Assembly (NCBI GenBank): GCA_025618425.1
Contig: CM046847.1
Span: 12,389,468-12,453,467, forward strand
Direction: 5' to 3'
DNA length: 64,000 nucleotides
Origin: Heliocidaris tuberculata
Taxonomy: Eukaryota > Echinodermata > Echinoidea > Camarodonta > Echinometridae
Shown here: piece by piece, positions 55,252-64,000 of the stretch
Position numbering within the stretch: the first letter of the stretch is position 1
Layout of the letters: the number at the start of each line of letters is the position of its first letter
The notes under the pieces: generated by a model
Database searches by the model: none
What the model was told of the DNA's origin: nothing
What the model saw: the letters and a program-made list of their open reading frames with translations, nothing else
Position numbers and translations under genes: made by a program

Positions 55252-55257
<6 letters not shown>

Positions 55258-56949
55258 TACAACATTACAACTTTAAAGCAAATTTGGATCATGCAAGGTA
55301 AAGCACTGATTTGAATGTCGCACAAGAACATCAAAGGGTCAATATATAATTAAGAATCTCAATTACCTGCATTATATGTCACCCTTTCTCGTACTTTTTG
55401 ACCAAGAAAGCCGACGTATAAGGTTATGATTTGATTAAAAAACAAACCCTGTATAGTGATAGTGGAACTTTGATGTTCATAGGCTCTCCAGACCACTAAT
55501 TATCTAGATTTATTGATGGCATTCCTTCACAGACATTATTCGACAAAGCATTAATTAGTAAGTTATTTTTTGTATTTTGTTTTCGAGTTTCGGACCAAGT
55601 ATATAAGCATTGTACCCATTCCTTTCAATTCTTACAATACTGCAATGGATTTTATAAATATCAGTAATCCAATCAAAACAAAATGCCATGAAAATAGATG
55701 GAAGTTAGCTATTAAACTGCTGGGATCTTTTTATTTTTTTTTTTTTCTCTCTCTCTCTCTCTTTCTTTCTTTCTCTGTCTCTTTCTCTCTCCCCTCTCTT
55801 TATTTCTTTCTTCCTTTCACTCTCTCTCTCTCTCTCTCTTGTTATCTCTCTCTTTCTACTTCTCTCTTCCTCCTAACTGTTCTGTCAAGTTTTCTTTCCT
55901 TTCTTTTGTTTTGTTTTTTGTTTTTTTGTAAATCAGTTTTTTAGATAAATTAAGCTGACAATACTGTAGTAAAAGCAGCAGGCGTGACACGTAAAACAAA
56001 ATTCACCAAGCGTGGCAGTGCTTGTAAAAATACAGTCGATTCACTGTGACTGATATTCTTTCAAAGATTCATATCAAACAAACGTTTGCAATCGGCTAGA
56101 TGGAGAACCCCCTAAAACGCATATATCGTTAGCCTATTAAAGATTTATAAGGTTATCGTATATGTCAAATTGGAAAACTAAACAGCTTGTATGTAAGATG
56201 AAATGTCATAGAATCTGTTTTCCGACATTTTTATTATCTAAGCATTGATTATAGGCGTAGTGCAGTGTAGACATTTTTTAATCATTGAGTGACATCAGCG
56301 TGAATGATTAAGATGTGTCTACTATAAATGGGTTGCTTTAATTCTATTCAGTTCACTGTCATTCTTAGACATTTTTCTTTAAATTCTTGAGGGAAATCCT
56401 CAGACAGTTAAGCTTTGAAAAGCAAACTGAAATGAATCTAATCAGACCTAATTTGTTTGATTTTCAGGACATTCATTTTTTGTTAGGGAACAGTGTCAGT
56501 TAGGTCAACCTTTTTACACCGTATTGATCACGATGATAAGGAAAAGGCGACTCAGTAAGGCGGAGAAGGAATATGAAGAGATGTATACTTTCTCCTCGAA
56601 TTCCAGGAAATGTTAGCGTAGGTTTAATGAAGAAGATGTAAACAGGTCGAATGACACCCAGAAAAACAACACTGAAACTCGAGGTTTTAAAAACACACTC
56701 TCAAATCAGGCATGCTCCATACGACCATGACGTCATACTTTGGGATTGATTCGAGGGAAGAAGGCCACTGCTATTATTTTCATCACGAATGTATATGATT
56801 TAAACTGATCATTTCAACTCTCTTATACAAACTTATTATCGTTTTTCAACACAAGAATGCAAGTTGAACTCTCTGTAATTACTATTTTCATATTCATAAA
56901 ACGAATTATATTAAAGTAATAACAGTAGTATTCTGGACCTATATACATC
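55252..56949. other. stretch without recognised genes
   Basis: CT-rich microsatellite patches at 55746-55860. The rest is AT-rich DNA with no recognised coding or repeat structure. Confidence 0.45.
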
Positions 56950-57228
56950 TACGATGTCTCTTATCGCTTCACAGACATGTCATCGGATTCATGGCTCGCA
57001 CACAGTGTATGCAAATTTTCCGCTCCCATTGGGGCATTCCAGCCCGGCGACTTTTTGCAGACGCTCACAATGCTGCTCAAACCACGTTGACTTTCGCATC
57101 CTACCTGGTATCCATTTAACACCTGGGTGGAGAGAAGCAATGTAGATAAAATGTCTTCCTTAAGGACATATTAAAGTGCCGTGCCGGGGACCGAACCCGG
57201 TGTTTAAACCACTAGACTACTACTAGTA
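56950..57228 (-). mobile_element. tRNA-derived SINE, copy 3
   Basis: On the minus strand the head (57228 down to about 57180) has TAGTCTAGTGG and GGGTTCGGTCCCCGG, a shortened tRNA-like unit with A- and B-box words too close together, so part of the head is deleted. The body has ACATTTTATCTACATTGCTT and CTCTCCACCCAGGTG, matching the copy at 25800-26047. Confidence 0.78.
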
Positions 57229-57267
57229 TTTAAAAAAAAGGTCATCCGACATGAATTTTCTTCCGGC

Positions 57268-57366
57268 GATAATTGCTCCACTCTCTGTTTCGTCAAAGTT
57301 ATAGAGCTTAGATCCGGGTTGAAATTGGTTTCTAGGTTAAGTTTAGGGTTAGGGTCAGGGTGAGGT
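57268..57366. repeat. dispersed repeat with ATAATTGCTCC and TTAGGG-like words, copy 3
   Basis: GCGATAATTGCTCC, then TAAGTTTAGGGTTAGGGTCAGGG. Related by word order to 9795-9912 and 14336-14455. Confidence 0.5.
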
Positions 57367-57382
57367 ACAGTACCGGTCCAGG

Positions 57383-57755
57383 CAGTGGCGTATCCAGGAT
57401 TTTGTTAAGGGGGGGGTCTAAATGCAGGGTTGTCAACTTTGGGGAACTGCTTGGAGGGAGATTCGTATTTTTTTTCTTCTCGCCAGCCCTCCGAAAGTCG
57501 CTCGGGGGGGGGGGGGGGTCGTCAGATTTTATGGGTCCAGTTTTCCTCCATAATCTCTGACAAGCGAAAAAAAAGGGGCATCAGTTCGAAAAAGGAGATC
57601 TGTATTTTTTTCGTCTCGCCAGCCTTCCAAAAGTCGCTCGAGGGGGGCGGGGAGGAACGATTTTTTTCCGCCAGCGCTCCAAAAGTCGCTCAGTGGAGGG
57701 GGGGGGGGTATCGGATTTTATGGGGTCCAGAATTCTCTGACCAACAAAAAAAAAC

Positions 57756-57786
<31 letters not shown>

Positions 57787-57877
57787 AGAGGAATAAGTTC
57801 TAAAAGGGGGGAATTTTTGTCTGTCAAAAGTTGTCGGGGGGCAGTCTTCCCCCCCCCCCCCCTTAGGTACACTAGTG
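57383..57877 (+). mobile_element. hAT-like element, CAGTGGCGTA family, with 8-bp TSD
   Basis: A 495-bp element with left end CAGTGGCGTATCCAGG and right end the inverse of CACTAGTGTACCTAAGG. A perfect 8-bp duplication GGTCCAGG flanks it (57375-57382, 57878-57885). The interior has three tandem-like copies of a module with CGCCAGCCCTCCGAAAGTCG followed by poly-G (about 57481, 57617, 57669), shared with 36245-36686. The 178-codon open frame across it is a by-product, not a gene. Confidence 0.88.
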
Positions 57878-57885
57878 GGTCCAGG

Positions 57886-58680
57886 GCTGAAGTTATGAAT
57901 TCGGTTAGGGTAGGCAATTGCCCGCGGAACATGTGTCCTACAACCAATAAAAATGCAGATACGTAGTCATGGCGCCGTGAAATGAAATTTAGCAGAAAAT
58001 GATGCAAATATATAAAGATTTTTTTTCTTGTAGAAATGAGATTCGAAGATGACGTTGGTTAAGAGACTTGATTGGAAGTTCCCGCATGCAACGGTTAAAC
58101 TAACCTTTAAAGTTGGCATTTTACAGATCGCATCGATCCGTGTCGCCTGTCGGCTATGAAGAGCCGTTTTCACACGTGACCGAACAATATGGACCAATGC
58201 TGTCATAGCAATGGATGCACGGTCGCGATCCCTCCGGAGGCGACGCAGGAAAAATAAATGAACTTCTTTTGGTACCGATTTCATCAGCTTTTTCCCCCTT
58301 TTTCATCTTGTTCATTTGTCTGCACTTTTTCATCTCCAGTACATGTAAACCCCTCGGGGTTATCTTTTCATTTGAGGGATTTTATTTCTCTTTCAGCTCT
58401 TCCCTTATTAAACATTTTCATGTCTTTTGAGTCCGCGATGGGTTTGTTTGTATTCAGACATTTATGGGCTGCATTAGCATTAACATCTCCAGTCTTCTTT
58501 CGTATTTTGCTGGGTTTTCTATCTCTCTCTCTCTCTCTCTCTCCTTCTCTCTGTCACACTTTGTGTAAAGGACTTAATTTGCACCATGTTGTCGTATTGA
58601 CGCACTGCTGTGTTCCACCGTGTTTGACATAAATATTCATATCTCGTTTTGAGCATCAAACTTTCATGTCTGCACCCTGT
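57886..58680. other. stretch without recognised genes
   Basis: A slightly GC-richer patch at 58080-58260 has a minus-strand frame (57967-58284) with no recognised domain. (CT)n at 58520-58552. Confidence 0.4.
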
Positions 58681-58748
58681 ATTCCACTTTCATAATTTAT
58701 GTACGCCCCCCCCCCCCCCCCACCTCCTTCGCTCCCCATTTCTGTACT

Positions 58749-58969
58749 GCACACAGAAAACGCCTGGTTAAAAAAATTCCGTATAAATCAGTTTCCGTGT
58801 ACTATAATCGCATTAGTTCACCAGGAATTTGATCATTTGAATAGAGAAGAAGCGCTTGAAATAACTCTGGCAACGGGGTAAAAATTACCAGATTTGTGTT
58901 GGCTACCGGTCAACTCGAAACTCTGGTAAAGTTTAACACTGTTATTTTACCAGGAGTTTTTTTCTGTGT
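58749..58969. mobile_element. short DNA element, ACACAGAAAA ends, copy 2
   Basis: Ends ACACAGAAAACGCCTGGT and the inverse of ACACAGAAAAAAACTCCTGGT. The interior matches the element at 14631-14820 (TTTCCGTGTACTATAATCGC, TAGTTCACCAGGAA, TGTGTTGGCTACCGGTCAA). Poly-C at 58707-58721 lies just outside. Confidence 0.72.
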
Positions 58970-59815
58970 ATGAACATACATTTCTATACTCAATTTACTA
59001 TTTAATGTAAAGTAAAAACTATTCCTTTTACAAAATGTGTGCATGATTATTTGTCACGCCTAAAATTGGGTTCAAATACTGTGTTAGATTAAACATAATA
59101 GTTGTTAAGCTGAAAAAATGTCAGCATTTCTGGATGGCTATATATAGTGGGCGGAAATTTGTGTGGGTTGTGTTCATGTTAAAGTAAGAGGGCTCGTGGG
59201 AGAGTGGGAGATTGGGTAGTTAATTATTGCCCAACTCATTTGTTTTCGAAAAGTGGAATGCAACATTTGTTGGCACAATTTCGAATATCACTTCTTCATG
59301 AAATCACGATAGTTCAGTATAATTCATACTACTCTCCTTCCACTTTGAATTCTAAGTTTTGCCGATATTCCTCTTCAGCCCTCCGTAGTCAGCCCTCTAA
59401 TCAATTGCCATAATGCATTTTATTTCGCGCTCCGAGCACACTTAAAGCATTTTCTGCCGCTTATACTTCGACTTGCTCGAAAACAGAAATGTGAAAACTA
59501 TCGCAAACTGCTCGCAAGCATATCCTCGACTTGGCCTCCAAATATTGTTTCCAAGTTCTTGTACATTTCAATTGCATTATTTGAAGCAATGTTGAATTCA
59601 TATCAACCAGGCGAATTTCATATGAATATCATAAATTGTTTGAAATAATGTTTAATCTATATCACGGAGAGGAATTTTATATGAATTTCACAAAATGTCA
59701 CCGGAATGATAAAAAGAAAAAGAACTTGTTTACGACTATGATAAATTCAGTTCATTGAAATATCCCATTGGGTCGATAACCAGCAAACAAATAATTAAAT
59801 TTCATTAGTTCCCCC
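58970..59815. other. stretch without recognised features
   Basis: AT-rich DNA. The words TATNATGAATNTCAAAT and GGCGAATTTTCATATGAAT-like phrases near 59590-59690 form a minor local duplication. Nothing else recognised. Confidence 0.4.
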
Positions 59816-59817
59816 TC

Positions 59818-59819
59818 TC

Positions 59820-59851
<32 letters not shown>

Positions 59852-59952
59852 TCCTCCTCTCTCTCTCTTTCTATCTTCCCCCTTACCTATATCTCACCTC
59901 CTCTCTCTCTCTCTCTCTCTCTCTCCCTCTCTCCCTGTCTATTCCTCTCCCT
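59818..59952. repeat. poly-C and (CT)n microsatellites
   Basis: Poly-C at about 59820-59830, then several CTCTCT tracts. Confidence 0.95.
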
Positions 59953-61121
59953 CTTATTTGCAGGGGGCACAGTGGGCACATGCCCTCGATCGAATGGCGA
60001 AAAAAGAAAGAAAGAAAACAAGATGGAAAAGGAAGAGAGAACATTTAGGGAGGTAAGTGAATGTCAGCATTAAGACGACGGGACCTAGTTTCACACCCTC
60101 CCCCTAATCTTCGGCCTTGTAAATTCGCACTTCATCCACCAAGTCGGGACTGGTACCCCGTGGCTGGGTACTGCTTTCATTTGGGGGTAGTACCCCCTGT
60201 ACCCCCTAAAGAAAGCAGTACCCAGTCGTGGCTGAGCCCACGGTGCACCACTGCCTCTGAACTTTTATCCCGACTCGTTCCTACTTTTCACATCATAATC
60301 CTATACTTCTTTCACTCATACTCTGTTGTATGGTTTACGTGCCACCCCCCCCCCCCCCCTCCCACCAAGTTAGGTAATCACCAAGTCGATAAGTGGGAGC
60401 AACCATTAATTTGATATTCCAGGCACAGTTTGTTCATGCCCCTATTGAAACTTCTATTGCATATTCACGGGGGAAAGGGATACTCGTGTTATCAAGTGTT
60501 TTGCGGTCAAGTGGAAAAGAAAACCATTGAAAACAAGAAACAGAAAAATGGATACGAGCGAGGGCATTTCGAGAAAGGAATAAAAGGCAGTTAACGTCGG
60601 GGGAAAAATCGATTGGCAATTAAGTGTGTGATAGGTTGTGAAATAATGAAAGACGTTTAGCATGATTTTATTTCACCATCGTATTCTTTTGGGCTGGCCT
60701 TGAGACCAAATTAGAATTGATTTTCTCATCAGGCGTTTTACGCCTTGTAAGGATCGAGCAAGTGTGAGAAAACGTGCTATAGCATAATAGCCAATACCAA
60801 GAAACAAGCTGCATGTGCTCCTAATCTTCATATGATGCATTTGTATCTTCTTTTCTCTAAAAAATAAACATCGTTTGACTTCTGATCCATTTAATTTCAT
60901 TGATTATTAGTAAGAAATTATTATTTCAAAAAAAAAAAAACCCACATCATTTTGTAATTATCTAAGAACTTGTTCCTTTAATAGTTCAAGATATTTTCTT
61001 TCGACGCCCGAAATTTCGCACTACAGTTAAATCTGTCATTACACTAATAAAGCAGTGCTAAGTGAATGATTATTTCATTTGGAGAATTCATAATGGCACA
61101 CAGCTATTTTCAGCGAACCCG
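59953..61121. other. stretch without recognised genes
   Basis: A possible hAT-like end pair (GCAGGGGGCACAGTGGGC near 59960; inverse of CAGTGGTGCACCGTGGGC near 60253) lacks a duplication. Nearby GTACCCC/GGGGTAC words form a small inverted repeat at 60155-60225. Poly-C at 60344-60361. No gene. Confidence 0.35.
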
Positions 61122-61355
61122 CTCTGTAAAAAAAATAAATGTGAAACTACAGGTTTTTTAGCCCTTGAAATTACAATTTATTGTCGTTATTTCAATTTTA
61201 CAGTCTTTTCCTGTAAAGCAACATCAAGTTTGTTGGTTTACCGGAAATCAGCATATATTTACATAATTTTATTGTAAATTTACATAATTTTATTTTAAAT
61301 GTATGCTGATTTCCATTTTTTTAAAATGTGAAAAAACGGCAATGTTTTTACAGTG
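61122..61355 (-). mobile_element. CACTGTAAA-ended palindromic element, copy 2
   Basis: Inverted relative of 27127-27452: end CTCTGTAAAAAA on the left and TTTTTACAGTG on the right. It shares GAAATTACAATTTATTGTC-like, CAGTCTTTTCCTGTA and CCGGAAATCAGCATATATT words, with two rather than three core units. Confidence 0.78.
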
Positions 61356-62740
61356 CGGCAGCACATTGAATTCTTCTTCGTTTATGCATACTCAACTATT
61401 TGGTTACAGCGATAATATAGTAAAAATGGCACAGTCTAATCACAGCGTTTGGCCGATTTTAGTGAGCTGTACAATGAAAGTATTATAATGCAATCCCACC
61501 TCAATAGTTTCGAGATTTGGTCGGCACATTTAACATTCTTTCTGCATGATTGTCGACAAATGAGTCTATTATTTTTTATGTCAATTGTTACCCTCTCCTC
61601 CTCCTCTCCCATAAGGGAAAAAAACATTTGAAAAAGTCGGCAACGCTGGACAGATTGTAGGCTTTAAAACTGTATAAAGCAAAACGTTTGGTCATTTACT
61701 AAAGTGACAATTTACTGTCGGGAACTGGCTCCTTGTAATCATCAAATGCAGCGACGGAAGAATTTTGGATGATCGTCATGCCGCCGAAAAGAGAGCAGCA
61801 CCTCTCAGAGGCAATCAAAATAATGGTGGTATTGGGGGCAGAGTCCAGCAATTTCTGACCTAAAATTGCTGACGCCCAACCGCAATGATGTGATTTTTTT
61901 TAAAGCCGAGTCACCTGAGTGAGACAGAATTTATCTGTCTTTCGTGGTTGGAATGAACCGGTGCTCAGTAATATCAGACAGTTGGTATATTTTTTCCATT
62001 AAATCTATTCAAAATCTCAATCTAATTAATTTAGGAGATGAAAGTATCGTCTCTAACTTTCAGCAATATGCCTGTTCATGCACAGTAAGTATATGCACAA
62101 GCCATGCGATCTAAGTGTAGCCCAAACAAGGATTGATAACGACATGGTGTTCATGAATCTGACATAATCCTGACTTTAATCTGAATAGATTGTTATATTT
62201 TGTAGAGGATTATTGAAGTAAAGACTTTTACTTGGTAATCTAAAGGTGACGCTATATAGTCTCTACTCTCATTCCCAAGTTTTTCGGAAAGGGTGACGGT
62301 ACTTGAAGCAGTGAAGATTGTGTATACGAAAACAGCGGAATACCAAGGAGTTCTTTGATAATTCTAGATCCTTAGTAATACGTCGGCTGCCTGCAATAAG
62401 GCGGTTACAGCCATGCATTGTCAGGAGCAGTAGTAAAGGCCTTCTTGCGGGGAGGCGACGATTATGATTGAGAAAGCTCTATATTGGACATGTTGGAAAA
62501 CAACCCGTTATTCGTGTTCTGTATCAAGTGGAAAAACAGGTCATGTCAGGTCGAATTGGAATAGATTGGACATTCATTTTGAAGTATAACTTACGTGAAT
62601 CAGACGTTTGACTTTTAACTTTTATACAGTTCTCAAACATTTGAAATTTGTTTTTGCCAGCAGCCTGACAATTCAATTCTTTATTTTTATTTTTTTAATT
62701 TTCCACCTACACAAAAAAAAAAAAATGCAAATTTTGGTGC
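61356..62740. other. stretch without recognised genes
   Basis: AT-rich intergenic DNA. Nothing recognised in either strand; open frames are about 60 codons and featureless. Confidence 0.45.
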
Positions 62741-62742
62741 GA

Positions 62743-62835
62743 TCTCTCTTCTCTTTCTCTCTCTCCTTCTCTCTTTCTCTCCCCTCTCTCTCTCTCTCTT
62801 CTCTCTATCTCGCAATCTCTCTCTTCCTCTCTCTT
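62743..62835. repeat. (CT)n-rich region
   Basis: CT dinucleotide tracts with interruptions. Confidence 0.93.
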
Positions 62836-62870
62836 CCCCCACAGGCTCTTAATTGGCCACTTTCACACTA

Positions 62871-63360
62871 CTCTGTAAATCGCCTGAACACTTTGTGTAA
62901 ACGCTTTTTTGTAACACTTTATAAACATCTAAACACGTTTATAATTATCATTTATCATTATCGCCTGTATATGATGCTAAAAATCCCTGTTTAATTTCGG
63001 AACACTTCATAAACACTTAGACACGTTTATCCTATATGTTTAATTGGGAATCTTGAACACTTCATAAAAACTTAAACACGTTGAGATGTGTGTTTAGATG
63101 TTTATAGATGGTATGTTTATAAACACATGATTTCATATTAAACTTGTCTATACGTGTCAAAGTGTTCCAAAATATTCATATTAAACGTGTTTGAGTGTTT
63201 ATTAAACATTGTTTAAGTGTTTATGAAATGTTCCAAAATTAAACAGGGACCTCTGATATTATACAGGCGATAATGATAAATGATAATGATAAACGTGTTT
63301 AGATGTTTATAAAGTGTTACAGAAAAGCGTTTATAAAAAGTGTTCAGACGATTTACAGTG
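62871..63360. mobile_element. 490-bp foldback element, CWCTGTAAATCG ends
   Basis: Left end CTCTGTAAATCGCCTGAAC and right end the inverse of CACTGTAAATCGTCTGAAC, with TA on both sides (62869-62870, 63361-63362). The arms run over 130 bp (AAACACGTTTATAATTATC, TTATCATTATCGCCTGTAT, CCCTGTTTAATTT and inverses). The centre is made of AACACTT(C)ATAAACACTTA repeats in both orientations. Non-coding. Confidence 0.88.
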
Positions 63361-63362
63361 TA

Positions 63363-63926
63363 TCCTTGTGCATTCTACACGGGCATGACGGTCGAGAGGT
63401 AGTTTGCAGGCTTAAAAGAGTGTCTGCACTGCAAGACTACCATAGGCCTTGTACTGTAGCTGCTCCTGGCACGATCAGTAGGAAGCTGGGTTAGACTTCT
63501 CTCAAGACACAATGTTTTTCTGATAAAGTGTTAAATTAGGGTCTGTGATTGCAGACTAGTCTAGAGTGGTGATGGGTAAACTGACCAGTGTCATGGGAGA
63601 GAAAAGTAGGCTACCTCTAGGGAAACTTAAAGTACCTCACTATCTTACTCAAATGCTTTACAGTGACCCCAGGGGCAGGTTCAACGAACGCTAGAATTTC
63701 GTTTCATCGTCCAAGAGTGACAAAAAAGGTGAGTATTAAGAAGAATGTACCAGGTAACGAAGGAATCTCAGTTTTGCCATTAGACGTGGCCGCATTTACG
63801 TCAAATTACAGTTCCATCTCTTCAACGTCTGCTATTTCTTTGCAATACTAATTTGATTTGCTCCTGTCCACTTGCTAAGATCTTCAAATCGATATATTCG
63901 GAGATTTGGGAATTGATGACAATGTG
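63363..63926. other. stretch without a certain gene
   Basis: Less AT-rich than average. The segment 63664-63728 has exon-like edges (CTTTACAG before it and AAAAAG|GTGAGT after it), but its peptide is unrecognised. I do not call it as a gene. Confidence 0.35.
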
Positions 63927-63927
63927 T

Positions 63928-64000
63928 CAGTTTCTTCTTCTTCTTCTTCTTCTTCTTCTTCTTCTTCTTCTTCTTCTTCTTCTTCTTCTTCTTCTTCTTC
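63928..64000. repeat. (TTC)n microsatellite running off the window
   Basis: At least 24 TTC triplets, continuing to the last base. Confidence 0.98.

Noticed and set aside
57430..57966. 178-codon plus-strand frame
   Set aside because: It runs through a hAT-like element with homopolymer tracts and crosses its end into the flank, so it is not a gene.
59961..60253. Element between GCAGGGGGCACAGTGGGC and the inverse of CAGTGGTGCACCGTGGGC
   Set aside because: End similarity is suggestive, but the flanking 8 bases (CTTATTTG and CCTCTGAA) do not match.
63664..63728. 65-base exon-like segment (CTTTACAG acceptor, AAAAAG|GTGAGT donor)
   Set aside because: The splice sites are good, but the peptide is short and unrecognised and no neighbouring exon was found.
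1..64000. Multi-gene system, such as a biosynthetic cluster, defence island or complete autonomous transposon
   Set aside because: Apart from the receptor fragment and broken LINE remnants, no recognisable protein-coding gene is present, so no such system can be supported.

Overview
The window looks like animal nuclear DNA, AT-rich and dominated by transposable elements and microsatellites, and gene-poor. It is most likely from a non-vertebrate deuterostome, with an echinoderm such as a sea urchin as the best guess. Reasons: (i) the one clear gene is an invertebrate-type D1-like dopamine receptor (DAMB/Dop1R2/INDR class), a clade I recall as absent from vertebrates; (ii) LINE, tRNA-SINE, hAT-like and palindromic elements are dense and of styles I associate with echinoid and other marine deuterostome genomes; (iii) long (CT)n, (AT)n, (CA)n, (GAT)n, (TTC)n and poly-C/poly-G tracts are frequent. 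The species call is inference, not a direct reading.

Layout. 2-1066 (+) is the 3' coding part of the receptor, open at the window edge, from TM2 to the stop codon. From 1067 to 64000 I see no other certain host gene. The best candidate is a short minus-strand first coding exon at 9625-9741 (MGN start, in-frame upstream stop, good start context, GTAATA donor), but it is unproven. Small open frames elsewhere mostly come from microsatellites or transposon remnants.

Mobile DNA can be read in detail. (a) hAT-like non-autonomous elements: a family with GGGGT...CTCGCTA ends at 6284-6531 and 41473-41733, both with perfect 8-bp target duplications; a CAGGGGYGGCGC family at 17558-17817 and 43806-44073; and a CAGTGGCGTA family at 7481-8257, 36245-36686 and 57383-57877. 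(b) A 977-bp GC-rich element at 33808-34784 with AGGCCCGGTCACACCG ends sits inside one copy of a local direct repeat, which supplies a natural empty-site comparison. (c) Palindromic elements with CACTGTAAA-like ends lie at 27127-27452, 61122-61355, 62871-63360 and possibly 51149-51357. (d) LINE remnants: a minus-strand RT at 29808-30690, and a plus-strand RT at 37725-42250 that is split by at least two later insertions, one of them itself nested. (e) Three tRNA-derived SINE copies, all on the minus strand. (f) Several two-copy repeats of unknown family, including a ~300-bp inverted pair at 49909-50203 and 53455-53753.

I found no multi-gene system, operon-like cluster, CRISPR array or biosynthetic locus. 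What stands out is the layered history of insertions, which is unusually legible, and a few structures that may be undescribed repeat families.
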